Positions 22,014 to 35,112 of a DNA stretch of 64,000 bases are shown one piece after another (the first letter of the stretch is position 1; every line of letters starts with the position of its first letter). Both the position numbers and the translations under genes were made by a program. The stretch is from NCBI GenBank assembly GCA_020055645.1, contig CM034548.1:35948201-36012200 (forward strand), in the 5' to 3' direction. The DNA comes from Tomocerus qinae (Eukaryota > Arthropoda > Collembola > Entomobryomorpha > Tomoceridae). The notes under the pieces were generated by a model. That model ran no database searches and was not told the DNA's origin. It saw only the letters and a program-made list of their open reading frames with translations.

Positions 22014-23204
22014 CTACGCATCACGTTCGACGCCATCATATAAAATAGCAAACGGATCTTTGGATGTCCCGGCTGTTTCGACTTTCTTTACGGCATTCTC
22101 TGCCTTCTTTTTCTGCATTGCCTCCCAAGTAGGGACAATAAACTTTTCTCGAAATTCACGTCTCTCCATTCTTGTTAGACCGGGCGGAATTCTATGAACA
22201 TTTCAACAGCCATAAATATAGTGAATAAAATAGTGCTATACCATGCCTAGCTATCATTTTTAAAAGCAGGTTAAGGTTCCATGTTTATTTTACTTTACAA
22301 TTAATTTAATGTTTAATGGTCGAATGAAACAAACTATGGTGACTTACATCAATATGTTCTCGCGGACAAGTTTATATCGTGGGTCGTAACCAGGTGTCCG
22401 GCCCTTTGATTCCAGTTCCCAGTCTTCATCGTCAATAACTCCATTGGCTTTAAAAGCAGCAAAATTCTTTTCCTCCACCTCCTTCATCCTCTTCATTCTA
22501 TCCCGAAACTTTTCTGCCAAGGTAAAAAAAATTAACGCTTCATTATTACGATACAAAAAATGAATATACTACTACCTCATCTACAACTTACGTACTAACA
22601 AAATACTATTTTCTTTTTCGAATTTCAAAAATAAACGAAAATTAACTTACTATCTTTCCATACATCGAACTCGGCATAGGAAACATAGGGCGAGCATCTC
22701 TCATGGTGATAGTCCAATTCAGGAATTGGGAAGCGGCCACAAAATCCATTTGGACAAGGCACGTATTCGACCTCCTCCCCCTTCTGTTTCGTCCAATAAA
22801 TGTAATTGTTACGGCACTTGAACAAGTGATAGATCATCCTCACATTCCTACAAAATATTTTTACAATATATTTACATATTTAGACATTTACATGTTTGCC
22901 TCATCACTATCAAGCAAAGATAGAAAGATCGTAGACAGTAGAAAGTCCTCAGTTTTTATTCGATGTAGGTGGAGAACAAAATACTAAAAAACTAAGCGAT
23001 ATGAAACCAAACTATATATTATAATAAAAATAAAAAACAACGAGATGCTTACCGGACCAGGTGGGATTTATTATAGGGACATTGGTCAAAATATTCCCCA
23101 GGTGCCAGTTTGAAAGGTGAATTGCCAATGATTCCCCCTTGTAATTCCTTAGGAAGATGACTTGTTGGCATTATTTGCCCAACGAAGTTCTCAACATAAG
23201 CCAT
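22014..23204 (-). CDS. CHHC zinc-finger protein, GTSF1-like
   Basis: Four exons on the minus strand (23204-23053, 22847-22651, 22513-22348 and 22191-22014) give 230 residues. Finger 1 is a perfect C-x5-H-x9-H-x3-C (Cys42, His48, His58, Cys62; CPYNKSHLVRNVRMIYHLFK then Cys). A second unit follows at Cys82, His98 and Cys102, but Gly88 stands where the first histidine should be, with a Cys at 87. Tandem CHHC fingers of this spacing define the GTSF1/Asterix family, which works with PIWI proteins in piRNA-guided silencing, and related U11-48K and TRM13 proteins. The two-finger layout fits GTSF1. The C-terminal half (about 105-230) is Lys/Glu-rich, longer than in typical GTSF1 (about 160-170 residues) and unlike anything I recognise. 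The ATG has an AC at -3/-2 and follows a stretch without other exons. AATAAA on the minus strand at about 21861 could end the transcript. Confidence 0.8.
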
Positions 23205-24396
23205 TGTAAGGGCGACTTCAAAAAACAATTCCCAGCTTTTTGTGACGCGTCCAAATGGCCGAGCAGAGAAAATCAGTTTTGCTGGACCGGAGGTGGAAGG
23301 TTAACTGCAGGAGCTCGATGCAACCGAGAAGGTTGTGCACAGCGTGAGTTCCAGACACCAAGTGGAGGTTGGGTGGGATGGAAATGAATAATATAGCTAT
23401 TTTCTTTGTGTTCACTCAGTCAGATTCTAACATCCATTAAACACTGTGTGGAGTGTGGAGGCAATCACAACAGCACAGACGCAGTGCAGTAGTACTATAG
23501 TGGAATGTATTGTTGTTGTCAGTAATTTAAACTGTGCTGCTGTATGCTGTGCATCTTTTAAGACATGCAGTTACATTTAAAATGGTTGCTATGCTATTAC
23601 GACTTTACGACACAGTGGTGGAGTCTGGGCGTCCATACGTATAAAGCTTTCTGAAGTTTTTAGTTAGTAATTGTTAATAATAATAATATTATGGTAAATC
23701 GGATATAAATTAAATATGCACATGTCTATGGAAATTATTATAATAGAGTACGATGGCCCCACGACAAATTGAAACTTTTATACATAACATACATATTATC
23801 ATATCTTGTAGTAGCAAATTGCTATGCAATTTATTAACATTCACTTCATTACACCTCATTTGAAATATTTCGATATATTATAATACGAATATTAACTGAA
23901 TAACATGATAATAATTTTACTAAAATATCTTCTATTAAAATACTACAAATAAAATAACGCTTCGACATAAGTACAATAAGTAGCATTAAAACTGAGACAT
24001 TTTTTGCAGAAGAAATTAACAATACGTATCACATTTAAATTATTTTACATAAAAATGGCCCCTGTTCATGACATGTTCAGCGATACTGTAGTAACTAAAG
24101 ATGAACAAGGAAACAATTTTGACGAACGATTAGCGTTTAAAAATGTCGTTGAAAGAAACATTGATTAGACTTTAGACTACGAAAGCAATAAAGCAATTAC
24201 ATGTCTCTAGTATGTAATTGTTACTAAGGTATAAGCGAACAAGGCAAATGAGACCATTCACGAGTGACTGCTGCACTAGCACAAGGCTAAAGACCTATTA
24301 GCATAAGAAATAAATCATCAGAATAAATAAAAAGCAAGTTAGGGACTCGTGTTCAATAATACAAATGTAGAGACTGGGCGAATTCAGAAGAAACGC
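23205..24396. other. Spacer between GTSF1-like and NRAMP genes
   Basis: It should hold the 5' UTR and promoter of the GTSF1-like gene (nearest 200-400 bp, somewhat GC-richer at 23200-23400) and the 3' UTR of NRAMP. A minus-strand AATAAA lies at about 23829. I looked for a CAGTG loop of an iron-responsive element on the minus strand between 23821 and 24396 and saw none. The plus-strand open frame at 23157-23387 is a shadow. Confidence 0.5.
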
Positions 24397-26969
24397 TCAT
24401 TCCTCATCGTTAGTTTCATACCCGTAATTGTCCCCGCCTGAATTTCGTAATATCTTTGGTTGTCTTTCCGAAAATAAGAATCTCGCCCACTATATCACAC
24501 AAATATAAGTAAAAGTTCATTGACCATTCAAAATAATGCAAGTTGATAGATTTGTGTAGGGAAAAATTTAGCACAGCTCATTCTTACCGAATAGCTTTCG
24601 AAAGTAGTGCATCCCATTGATATGATGACATGTAGGATTAAGTAGATGCAGAAAGTGAGATACAAAACTCCGAAAACGATAATGATCAGATAAGTGTACC
24701 AGACCGAGGGTAAAGAAGTACTGACAAAACTTAGCACAAAATATATATTTATAGCTATCACAACTGCTGACAACACGCACGAAATCGTCTTATAAAATCT
24801 GCAATTCACATCACAAAATCATCATCCATCGCAGGAATGCAAATTAAAATTATTTATTTATAACTTACAGGCCGTTGGTGAAATCTCCCATTATATTTTT
24901 TGAACTAGTCATGGAAATTATTGGTAATAAGGCAAAAGGAAGCTGAAGACTCATAAGAGCATTCAACGTATCATTCATTCCTGATAAATCATCAATATTC
25001 TGGAAACGGGCGACAAGAAAAGTTGGAAGAATGGCGATTGTTCGCGTGAGCAACACCCGCTTCCAACGTGCCCATTTAAGATCTAAAAATCCCTGTAGGC
25101 AAATTGTGTATGCATCGTCTTACTCTTATTCTAATATCCAATTTACATCCATTAGATATCATGATATTTTAAAAGTCTCAAACCTCCATGACAAATTGTC
25201 CTGCGTATGTTCCAGTCATTGTACTTGATTGTCCAGCAGCTAGAATTCCAATTGCCCAGATGTACATGGCAAGCTCTCCATATTCACATCCTAAAAATAC
25301 TCCTCCTTTGTATATGTCAGGCTCAAATATTTGCGTATTGTTCTGAAACGATAAACAAATCATTAATGGCTAATGAAATTTCTTCCTTAGGTAAAATACA
25401 AAGACAATACCTGGAATATATCTGAATGGGTATTGTTGTTAGCAATACATTCACTGAGAATCTGCGCGTTGGTTTTCTGCATGCTGTGACCAGTGTCGGG
25501 GTCAAGGAACCAAAGTCCATGGGCAAAGACCGATACGACAAACACATTAATCAGGAACGAAACGAAAAGGGCTATCGATGCTTCAATGAAAAAATATTTG
25601 TTGGCTTCTTTTACAGCCATATTATTCGTTCTGTCCACGCCTCGAGACTGTAAAGTTTTGTTTACATAAGACGTTTTATGCCATGATTTTTTTACTAGCA
25701 TTTATTAAGCAGACATGCTGAAGTTATTACTCCATAAAGATGCTTACTTTAACTAGAGCCGAGTGAAGATACAAATTATGAGGCATAATAACAGCTCCAA
25801 CCACTCCCACCGCTTGGAAAAGAACTTTTCTATCGCATCCTTGACAGTAGGGAACAAACATTCCTGTCAAAACTTGACCTTGATCAGGAGCTACTTTTAT
25901 GTACTGAAATTAAAAAGAAAGAGTTGGCAATTAATTCTACCAAATTACTGATGTTAAAAAATGCTATAGAAAATCACCTCGTATCCAAAAGAAAGAGCCA
26001 TGATGGTTATAAGAGTCGCAAAAAAAGCTTCCAATTTGCGTAAGCCATATTTATCCAAAAATAGGAAGGTGAATGTGTCAGCGACAGTTATGAGAACACC
26101 GCCCCACAATGGAATTCTAGAATAAAAATATTGGTGTAATTAAATAACATCCAAATGCAAGATATTTAGTTTACTAGCAAGTAAATAGAAATATTACGCT
26201 TTGTTTGAGAGGAGATAGAAAGCAATCGCAGTTCCTATAACTTCTTGCATATCTGATCCAATAATTGCAATTTCTATCATAATCCATAAGATAATTCGGG
26301 GAACTAAAGGATATTTGCGATAGCAAGCTTCTGCCAAATGCATTCCGCTGACGACACCAAGTCGGGCAGCTAATCTCTGCATAACCAATCCCATAATAGT
26401 TGACCACATAAGAACCCATAGTAACTGTAATCAAAACATTCAAAAACACCATTGAATTATTTTATATTTTGCATTAATATTTTAATTTTGTAAAATTTTT
26501 GTGAATTATTTAAAGAAACTTTTATTTTTAGGTAACTTACTTTATACTGAGCAGCTGCACCAGACTGTAAATCAGATTCAATATTTCCAGGATCCAAATA
26601 GGCTATACTCATTAAGAACCCTGGACCCGTGAAGGCCCAAAGTTTTCTAAAACTAAACACTCCCTGTTAAAAAAATCATTCACATTATGAAAAGTATATC
26701 ACGATTAATATTAGCCGTTAAAAGTATTTAAAGCAGATGAATATAACACATACATAAGTTTCGCTGTCCGGAATAGGAACTATTTCATCAGAAAAATATG
26801 TTTGAATAGCTGGGTCATCAGCAGGTTCATTATTTTCGGTGTTATTGGGTTGAGACAATTTCGACGTTGATGTGGACGTTCTAGGAGGCTCCTCGTTGTC
26901 AGAAGACGTTGTTGCTCTCCTATCTGAGTACGTCGGAAAAGAAGTTGAATAATCATCCTCTACTGTCAT
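24397..26969 (-). CDS. Mvl: NRAMP divalent metal transporter (Malvolio/SLC11A)
   Basis: Ten exons on the minus strand (26969-26754, 26663-26541, 26424-26198, 26116-25978, 25903-25748, 25647-25411, 25342-25184, 25092-24869, 24798-24588 and 24489-24397) give 594 residues, usual for the family. After a roughly 75-residue Ser/Thr-rich cytosolic N-terminus comes the first transmembrane helix with the metal-binding DPGN (Asp96, Asn99). Later segments include [21 protein letters not shown], the TM6 motif MPHN (Met275, His277), [18 protein letters not shown] and the family signature [14 protein letters not shown]. The product is a proton-coupled importer of Fe2+ and Mn2+ in endosomal or plasma membranes. 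Similarity to human NRAMP2/DMT1 runs from the first helix to the last. A minus-strand AG at 26991-26992 suggests a spliced 5' UTR ending just before the ATG. The last exon (31 residues, ending in a Tyr and acidic tail) is placed by frame and splice site only. Confidence 0.95.
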
Positions 26970-26990
26970 GATGGACAAAGTGATATGTTA

Positions 26991-29900
26991 CTGCAATTGA
27001 TAAATTCAAAAAATTAAAACATAGCACGATTTTATATGAAGAATTAAATATGTTAATAATAAATGCATGCAAAATTACTAAGTTATAGTGACAGTGACAG
27101 TTAAATGCCAGCAGCTGTTGCTGCTTACTAATGCTCCATGAAAGTAGAATGAAACTACGTATGTAACAAGAAATGCAAGAATAACATTTGTAGATAACGC
27201 AGAAAAACTAAAATATTAAATAAATATGCACCGTTGCTGTTCACGTAGAGCTCCAAAGATAACTTTTGTTCGATAATATTATTTAGGTACTGTTATCTAT
27301 ATTCATAGAGGCTTCCTTCTTCCTATACATTCAAGCAGTACAAGCGTATAAAGAACACGCACACACTCTTTATTCTATTTCCTCCCTGATCCCTACTACC
27401 AGCAATCCTGCTTAGGGAACACATTCTCGTCACATTATTATTAAGCCAACAACATGTTAACAGCATTAAGAATAAATATAATGCAACATTCTCGGAAAAC
27501 ATGACGTATCAACCATTCGTCATGTTATTTATTCTGATACACTTTTTAATTTTTGTGTACTCGACTGTTGATCCAGTTGTACAAACACATCCATTGTTGT
27601 CTACTTAACGATATTATTATGTAGATAATGACGTATATAAAGTATGGAAAATATTATAATTATAGCCATTTAATTTCCATTGGAATAGAACAAAAATAAC
27701 GTGCATTTAAGCAGGATAGGAATTGTACTACTGCAATTGTAATTGTGACCTGCAACTGCATTATGTTTTCTTTGAGATAACACTTAACTATGTAATGATC
27801 GCACTGTAAAGTGTAAAGTAAACTATTTTTGATTACAAGCTGAAAATTATGGATATCTAATTAATATATAAAATATACAGAGAGTTAATAAAATAATAAA
27901 AGTTAATATTAATAGTTAATAAATTGCCATGACCAAAAATGTATTGGATAAACAATCCAAATGTATTAATGTGGTGTGGTCATGTCATGGTGTTATCTTC
28001 CCTTACTCTTATTACATTGTCAATACAATACTATAGTTACTTTTGCACCTCTCTGTAGATTAAATGATAGCACTACTATCTCTATATATAATCGCAGACT
28101 TGATAAATTTACCTGTCTATATATATTTATATATATATATATATGTATGTACGTGTGGTAGGGAGAACCTAGGGAACCTGCATATATTACGTAAAGCAAA
28201 ACCCCCTCCCACATGTGTAACGCAAGTGCTGACTGCAACACTTTTGGGTATCCCCTCCTCCCATCAACTGCACACGGAATATATGCAGGCTCCTTAAAAG
28301 CAAAAAAAGTAAAATGCGCAAGCCCAATTCCTCTAAACCAACGAAATGAGTCGTTTCATATTATTGTTATAACATCTAAATAATAATAGTTTACATAAGA
28401 AGGTTGAATGGTGACTGGGGATCGAATGGAAATGATTAGCGAAAGGGGAAATTTCGTAATGATCGTAATGTGTGTATTAAATAGCATTTCAAAACTTCTA
28501 ACCCAAATTGGTTCTGCTATAATATCGAAAAACTTATTCAACATTTTTTAATAGAGCTAGGTTTACTTTTTACTACCCTCTTAATTCCTTTGTGCCAGTT
28601 GGGATATCTTTTTTTAGAATTAAATAACAGCACTGGGTAATTAACTATTCTTTAAAAATATTTATTCGTAAGTTGTACTCATGGGATTTGAACGTTTCTC
28701 CAAAATCCTAGAGGGAATCTTATTTTTTCGATTTTAACAGTTTTGGTAACTTTGTGGGAGTTTTTTCGGAAATAGTCTTTCATTGTTCCCTGTATTTGAT
28801 GCTACTATCTACAGTTATTATTTTGGTGTAGGAAATTCCTTTTTATCAGGAAGTTGGGGCTGCAGCTAATTTTTCCAACCACTGTAGAAAATAAAGGTGT
28901 ATTAATTTAAATGTACTTTGTATTTACAAAGTTAACAACCTAATGGGATGTTTTCGAAATTGTTTTTATTACTGTGATGGGTGGCCTGTTGAATTTCTCT
29001 TGAGTGCTAGATTTGCCCCCTTAGCTGGGTTCACTATATATATATATACCTATAAATGATTCTACATAAATTTCGATTAGCCACACGGATTCGTCTACTA
29101 AACTCTCCGTAAAAAATGCCGTTTTATTGACTTTGAATTTGAAGCCATGAAGGCTACAGATAATACATAATACACAATATACACTACAATAGTACTGTTG
29201 ATTTGCATTTTTGATTACTTCCTCTTTTCAGTAACATGAATGTTTCAGTAACATTCTTCATTGCATATATTATATCAATTGCTTAAAATCTACCTGAAAT
29301 ATTTTTTTAAAAATAGGCTTACAAAAAATACATAACTTATTACCCTTAGTCATATAAAATACTATTACTGCCAATAAAAATACCTACTCCAAAAATATAA
29401 ATACTATACAATATTTATAATATTTTCAATTGTAATTTTTGAGCCCATTTGGATTTACGGTTCGGATTTTATTAAAATTGTTCATTTATTTTTGTTTTTA
29501 GCAGTTCAATAAAATTTCGCTCTAAAATTTTGAAAACACCTGCGATATGCAAAATGATTTTTTGGAAATAATTTTTTACCCACTAATCCAATTAAATCTC
29601 AAATCATCAATATTTTACAGCAATCTTTAAACAAGTATTTGCAATCATATTTGTCTTCACCAGACCTTGTTCTTTAGCTATTATTTAGCAAATTGGGTAC
29701 AAAACTTGTTCCCACTAGAGTACAAAAACAATCTAATTGTCATGTTTGAATACCAAAACCAAAATTACATAATATTTTACCTAGTTCACCATAGGTTTTA
29801 GTAGCATATTTTATTTCCACGAGAATAATGCCAATGCTGACCAATGATAACAAAGCTAAATTTGTGATGGAAAACTTCAAGGTCTGCTATTGTATGTCAC

Positions 29901-32900
29901 ACTTTGACGGCTGCCTCTTTCAAAAAGAAGTATATATTAATATGCTTGTTATATCAAAATATTATGTAGTTGCCATTTACCATTCCAACCAACGTTTTAT
30001 CGATTGCATTAAAACTACCTAACCTGCCCTACTACACAAAATAATTTATTATGACCTACTACTTATTATGCAACACATTTTGCAGATTCTGCTATGCCTG
30101 CATTATTATTTACCGTATGTCAGTCTGGTAGGACTACACCATTACATCTTCAATCGTGCCCGGAATTAATTTCAGTTCATTCATATGAATTAGGTATATA
30201 ATATCGATTCCATTATCAACTGCAGAGTAAGAGATTATTTAAGATAAAAATGATGCCATTAAACTATGATACCATTTTTGATCATATAATATTTGTATTG
30301 ACATGATCAAAACAAAGAACCTTATTTAATACTATACGTACTTCGAACTGTTTAGTAAAAAGATAAATGATAAATTATGATAACGCATGTTTATGCAGTA
30401 AAAACACCATAATAAACTGTTATCAATCTGTATGTACATATTCTGACTATAACTGTAATGACATGACCAAGTTGGCTTGCAATTATAATAGTACTTTTTA
30501 AGGCCTAAGGTTATTAGTACTATACCAACTGCTAACTAAAATAATTTGTTACTTAGAAACATCTATGAACACCAATTTACAAAATCCTTCAGTAGATAAG
30601 AAAAATTAACAGTTCTAATTTATGATACAATTAATAAAACATAATAAATACTATTTATCAATAAGAATTGTTGTTAGAATAAATTATGACATTTAATTTT
30701 GAGCCCATATGGCTCTCAAATTTTCCCGATATTTGTTCAGAAAGAATCAGGGATCTGGGGCAGATTTCAGATTGATATGATGTCATTTTTTCGAAATTAA
30801 TGAGGAAATCTCTAAAATACGAAACTATTTTTTTAAAACAAACGTTATGTCGGTTTTTGGTGTGGTTGGGGAAATCTTTTGGCCGGGGCAAATTTTCGTC
30901 AGATTGGGGCAAATAGAAAATGCGTGCAAAAATGAGAGCCGTGTTTGAGCCTAACTTTTCATGTTAACCCTTCCACTATACCACCGTTCTTTCGAGTTTT
31001 GCAATTAGAAATTTTCAGAAATAATAATTAAATACTTAAATCAATTATTAAGTATTTTTACTACAAACATATTTTGATTAACTAATTGATCTAACTTTAT
31101 TTTATGGGACATTGGGGCCTACAGTACTAGGTTTCTAATACCAAAATTGAGTTTCCTAATACACCCAATACCCATTGCCAAAAAACAGCGATGAAACCAA
31201 ATAGGTTTTATGGGGAAATTTTGTAACGTGGGTATCATCATTCATAATCATTATTTTATATAAGTAGTCATGGTCATTGTGAATCGCTTTTTCTAGAAAA
31301 AAATGTAAATTCTATTTAGTTCACTTAATGAAGTGATTCGTGATCTTCATATTATATACCTATATATGTGTTTTTGACAGAAAATTTGGATAAATATTTA
31401 AATTATAAACCCAAAACTTCTATTTGTTACATAAAAATAACTTTAATAAACAGTACGTTGTTGATTGTTCTTTCTACATTATAGATCATGGCTTAGTAAA
31501 TTATAGATCTAAAGCTAATATCAAAGCAAGAAAATTCATGATTTAGTTTATCCTAATTTTACATAATCACCCATCCCATTTAATTCTAGCATCATTATAA
31601 TTGTACTAGTAAATACTTACAAACGATTTAAAAACGAGTTGCTAACCTGATTCACTGTTGTAAACCAGTAATGATTGGATAGTCACTATCACAATAATTG
31701 TCGAATAATTGATTGGTCGATATCTCACTTATAACATCTGCTAAGTAGCATACGCTGTAAACCGGTGTTATGGTCCATTCGAGCAGAAAATCAAAACTTG
31801 AAGCTGAGGTTGCAACAAATACCTGAAATTATATTACATAGAATTCTATTTAATTTAGACGGAGATCATCACTGAAATTAAGAAGTCTGGATTGATGAAG
31901 ACAATGAATGATGAACTGAATAATAAAGACTAGAAGATTCACAAAAATTATTTTTAAACCTTTTTTAACTCTGTTCTGTAACAAGGTTGGGTTTGATTTA
32001 TATTGGCTGAATATTGGAAATAAAATTGGTCTTCTGCTTAATATAAAATAAAATAGTTAAGCCAACAATAGTCAGTACAATAATGCCATTTGTTTCGGTC
32101 GGACATTGAAATTCACAGTCACGTCAAAAAAAGTGTAACAAAATTGTTAAAATCCTAACATATGACACGCTCAATAGCGTTGATTTGCTCAAAATCAAGA
32201 ATCAAATTGTTCCGTCATCCGTACAATTTCTCGGGTTAACTTGACCTTCTGAATAAGGAAAAGAGAATTGTATGCATAAAATGTATACCTTCCTTCGAGA
32301 AGATTTTGATGGGCATATAATATATTGTATGCATAAAATAAATGACTCAGTAATTTAACATTGGGTAATTGACGTTAAAATAAAAATGGAACGGAAAACT
32401 GCTGTTTGAAATGGAAATGAAAAAATTTATGTTTTCATTCCAACATCCAACACCGACGTCTTTTCAACAATAATTCAAACCAAACTACCTCGACGTCTTA
32501 CTTCATACATCATACTTAGATCTGTGGTTTCAGGTTTATAATAATTCATATTACATTTGACACAATGGTCAAATCGTAGCAGTAGAAATTGCCAATGACA
32601 TGAGATGTGTATCGTGTATCCTCAACGATAAACAGCTAATTGTTAAAGATTCCAATCAATGACAACTATAAATAAATAGCAATATTTACCTTCTCAGATT
32701 TTCTGTGTCATATGAATTAGATGATTATTTTTGATTGATTATAGTTTAATGACTGCGCATTCTCCATTTGTGACTTTCTCACTTGTTGTATTAAAATTTC
32801 AATACGGTAACAGTATTGCAAAGGTTATTTATCAACTGCAACAAGAACAATGTTAGCACTTTGAATAACTTGACTCGTCAATTTATTAACAAAATGCGGT

Positions 32901-34880
32901 AAATGAGGTTTATTTTTGTGACAATTAAACTATTGCGCAAATGACCAGTGAAGTTAATAGATGGGAAGTTTCAGATGTTACCGCTCCAATCATCATATGT
33001 AGAGAATTTATAAGATGAAGGTAAAACGATGACATGAAATGAAAACCCGGCAAATGAGTGAAGCTGTCCATTCACCATTTCATGCATAGTCCATGTCCAT
33101 GTTCTTTTGACTTCTGTCAGATTCAGACCCATATAGAAAAAGTTTGTCTTGAACCTTTGTCTCCTTTTTCGATTAACAATGGACCTTTTCCTGTATTCAT
33201 GTATTAAGAGATCGATGAATTAAAAATTCATAATAATAAATATTATGTACATTTTTACATTATGCCTGATTTTCTTCACTCGTTACCCGCACGTACGGGT
33301 TTGGTTGGAATTTAGTTTGATATGTATCCCATGGGTGGACGGAGGCGATCGGAGACAGTCCTCAGGGTCTGGACCCCATCTCAAAATTCAAAAAAACGGA
33401 ATTCCTTTCTCAAAATGCAAAAAGTGCATTATTATTGATATTACTTCTTGGTTGAATGTATCCACAAATGGAATAAGAATGAACTAAACCTTTTAACCGA
33501 TTTCCCCTGTTAGGGGAAGGTTGCAATCTATTTTAATGTGTCGATTGACAAGTTTACTTTCGATCAAGCTACTTTGTACTATGGATAGAACCGAAGTTAC
33601 GTTAATTTTTAGTTATTTCTCATTTTTGAACCCCTCCCGCGATCAGGGGGTGTGGCCGATTATTCCCATTTACTAATTTAGTCTTCCTTTTTTACCTCAA
33701 GATTATACCCTGAAAATCTGAAGAAAAATTCGAAAATTATCGTGCACATGGATTTAAGGACAGGCAGAAAGAATATTATTTCTAATACAGAGAAGATGAA
33801 CTTCTCTGAGTAATTAGTATAGTATAGTATACCTAGTATAGTTTATTAATAACAATTTCCTGTGAGAGTAGGTAATTACATTGTTATGTATTACAGGCCA
33901 CAATTACAGATTATCGTTATAAATATTAGTGAAGGGTTAAATTAATTACAATGAAACATTAAATAAGTGTAATTATGTAAACGTATTTAATCACCATTCA
34001 GTCCTTTAGAAATACATTTGTGTGTCGGTATGAGAATTTTAGTATGTATTAAAACTTAAAAATGTGTCAAGTTAATGTCTAATGTTTTCTGTATGGGAAG
34101 TCGCATTACAGCAATTCGCATCCCTATTTCGTATTTAATATCTGATACAGAAATTAGACGAAAGAGTGAAGAGTGAGTGAAATTGCTAAATAACTTAAAT
34201 CGTATCTCTGTCAACAACTCAACTCCTTTCTTGCAAGAATTTCATGCTCGATAATGCAGAAATAGTATTATGTCATACAGCCTAAGGTTAAGAAATGCTA
34301 CAGGTATTAAAGTTGAAATTAATATTCATTACCATCATTAGTTCGACCCCCGTCCCCCGACCTACACCAACACTAATTTTGGGCATTATGCACTATGCAC
34401 TTTTTGCATTATACTAATACACGCATTAGAATACCAATAAAATGTTGGGCATGCATTTCAGAGAGTCGTAATAAGTCATAAAGGCGGCATGGCATGATTA
34501 CATTACATAACACAAGGTAGAATTAGAAGTAATTCATATTCCATGTACGAATATCAATAAAGGCTAGCAATTATCTACCCTAAGACCTAAATAATACCTC
34601 CATAAGCAAAACTGGTACATGAAGGTATGTGTTAGTGTTGGGGTACATAATTGAAAACGACTATTATGACACGAGTGTGCAAATAATGCCCGCCCAAACA
34701 TCCAACCCACAACTACCTGTATGTACCTATTCCACTATTTATAAATGCACACGGAAATGCAATTCTCCGAATCACACAGGTAGGTTCGGTATAGGCATAA
34801 AGGATTATTATAGAGTCAAAGAGTATAGAGTATCTGTATCAGAGTGTACCAACACTTGCTACACTTTACACGTACAACGT
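26991..34880. other. Gene-poor spacer
   Basis: About 8 kb without a recognisable exon on either strand. The left edge should contain the NRAMP promoter. Simple AT repeats occur at 28118-28150 and about 29036-29052. Two short segments near 29,437 and 30,694 share a TTTTGAGCCCAT word. No tRNA or transposase-like frame was found. Confidence 0.5.
28118..28150. repeat. AT dinucleotide microsatellite
   Basis: An almost uninterrupted run of AT/TA followed by TGTATGTACGTG, read directly. Confidence 0.9.
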
Positions 34881-34889
34881 AGCATCCAT

Positions 34890-35112
34890 CCAGCAGCCGA
34901 GCCAGTTGTCAAAATCTGCACTGCATATTATTGTATACAATACATAGAGCAGGAAGGAAGAAGAAGGGAGGGAGGGGAACTAAATCCGAAGAAGCCGGCA
35001 GTCTCTCTCTCTCCGTCGTCCCTCGCTTCGCTCTTCTGCTTCTCCGCTCATTCACCGACTGTCAGCCTTCGAGCATGTAGCATTTCAACGGACGCTCTTC
35101 TTCCGACTGAAG
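34890..35112 (+). promoter_or_regulatory. Probable 5' UTR exon and promoter of DHP/CRMP gene
   Basis: A GC- and pyrimidine-rich block (CTCTCTCTCTCC, then CTTCTGCTTCTCCGCTC) ends at a consensus 5' splice site, GAAG followed by GTAAGT at 35113. It is the only such block between the NRAMP gene and the plus-strand CRMP gene, whose first coding exon has an acceptor at 40265. The exon-to-gene link is inferred and would imply a roughly 5 kb first intron. Confidence 0.4.

Noticed and set aside
23157-23387. Plus-strand 76-residue frame
   Set aside because: It lies antisense to exon 1 and the 5' side of the GTSF1-like gene, whose minus-strand frame is clearly the real one.
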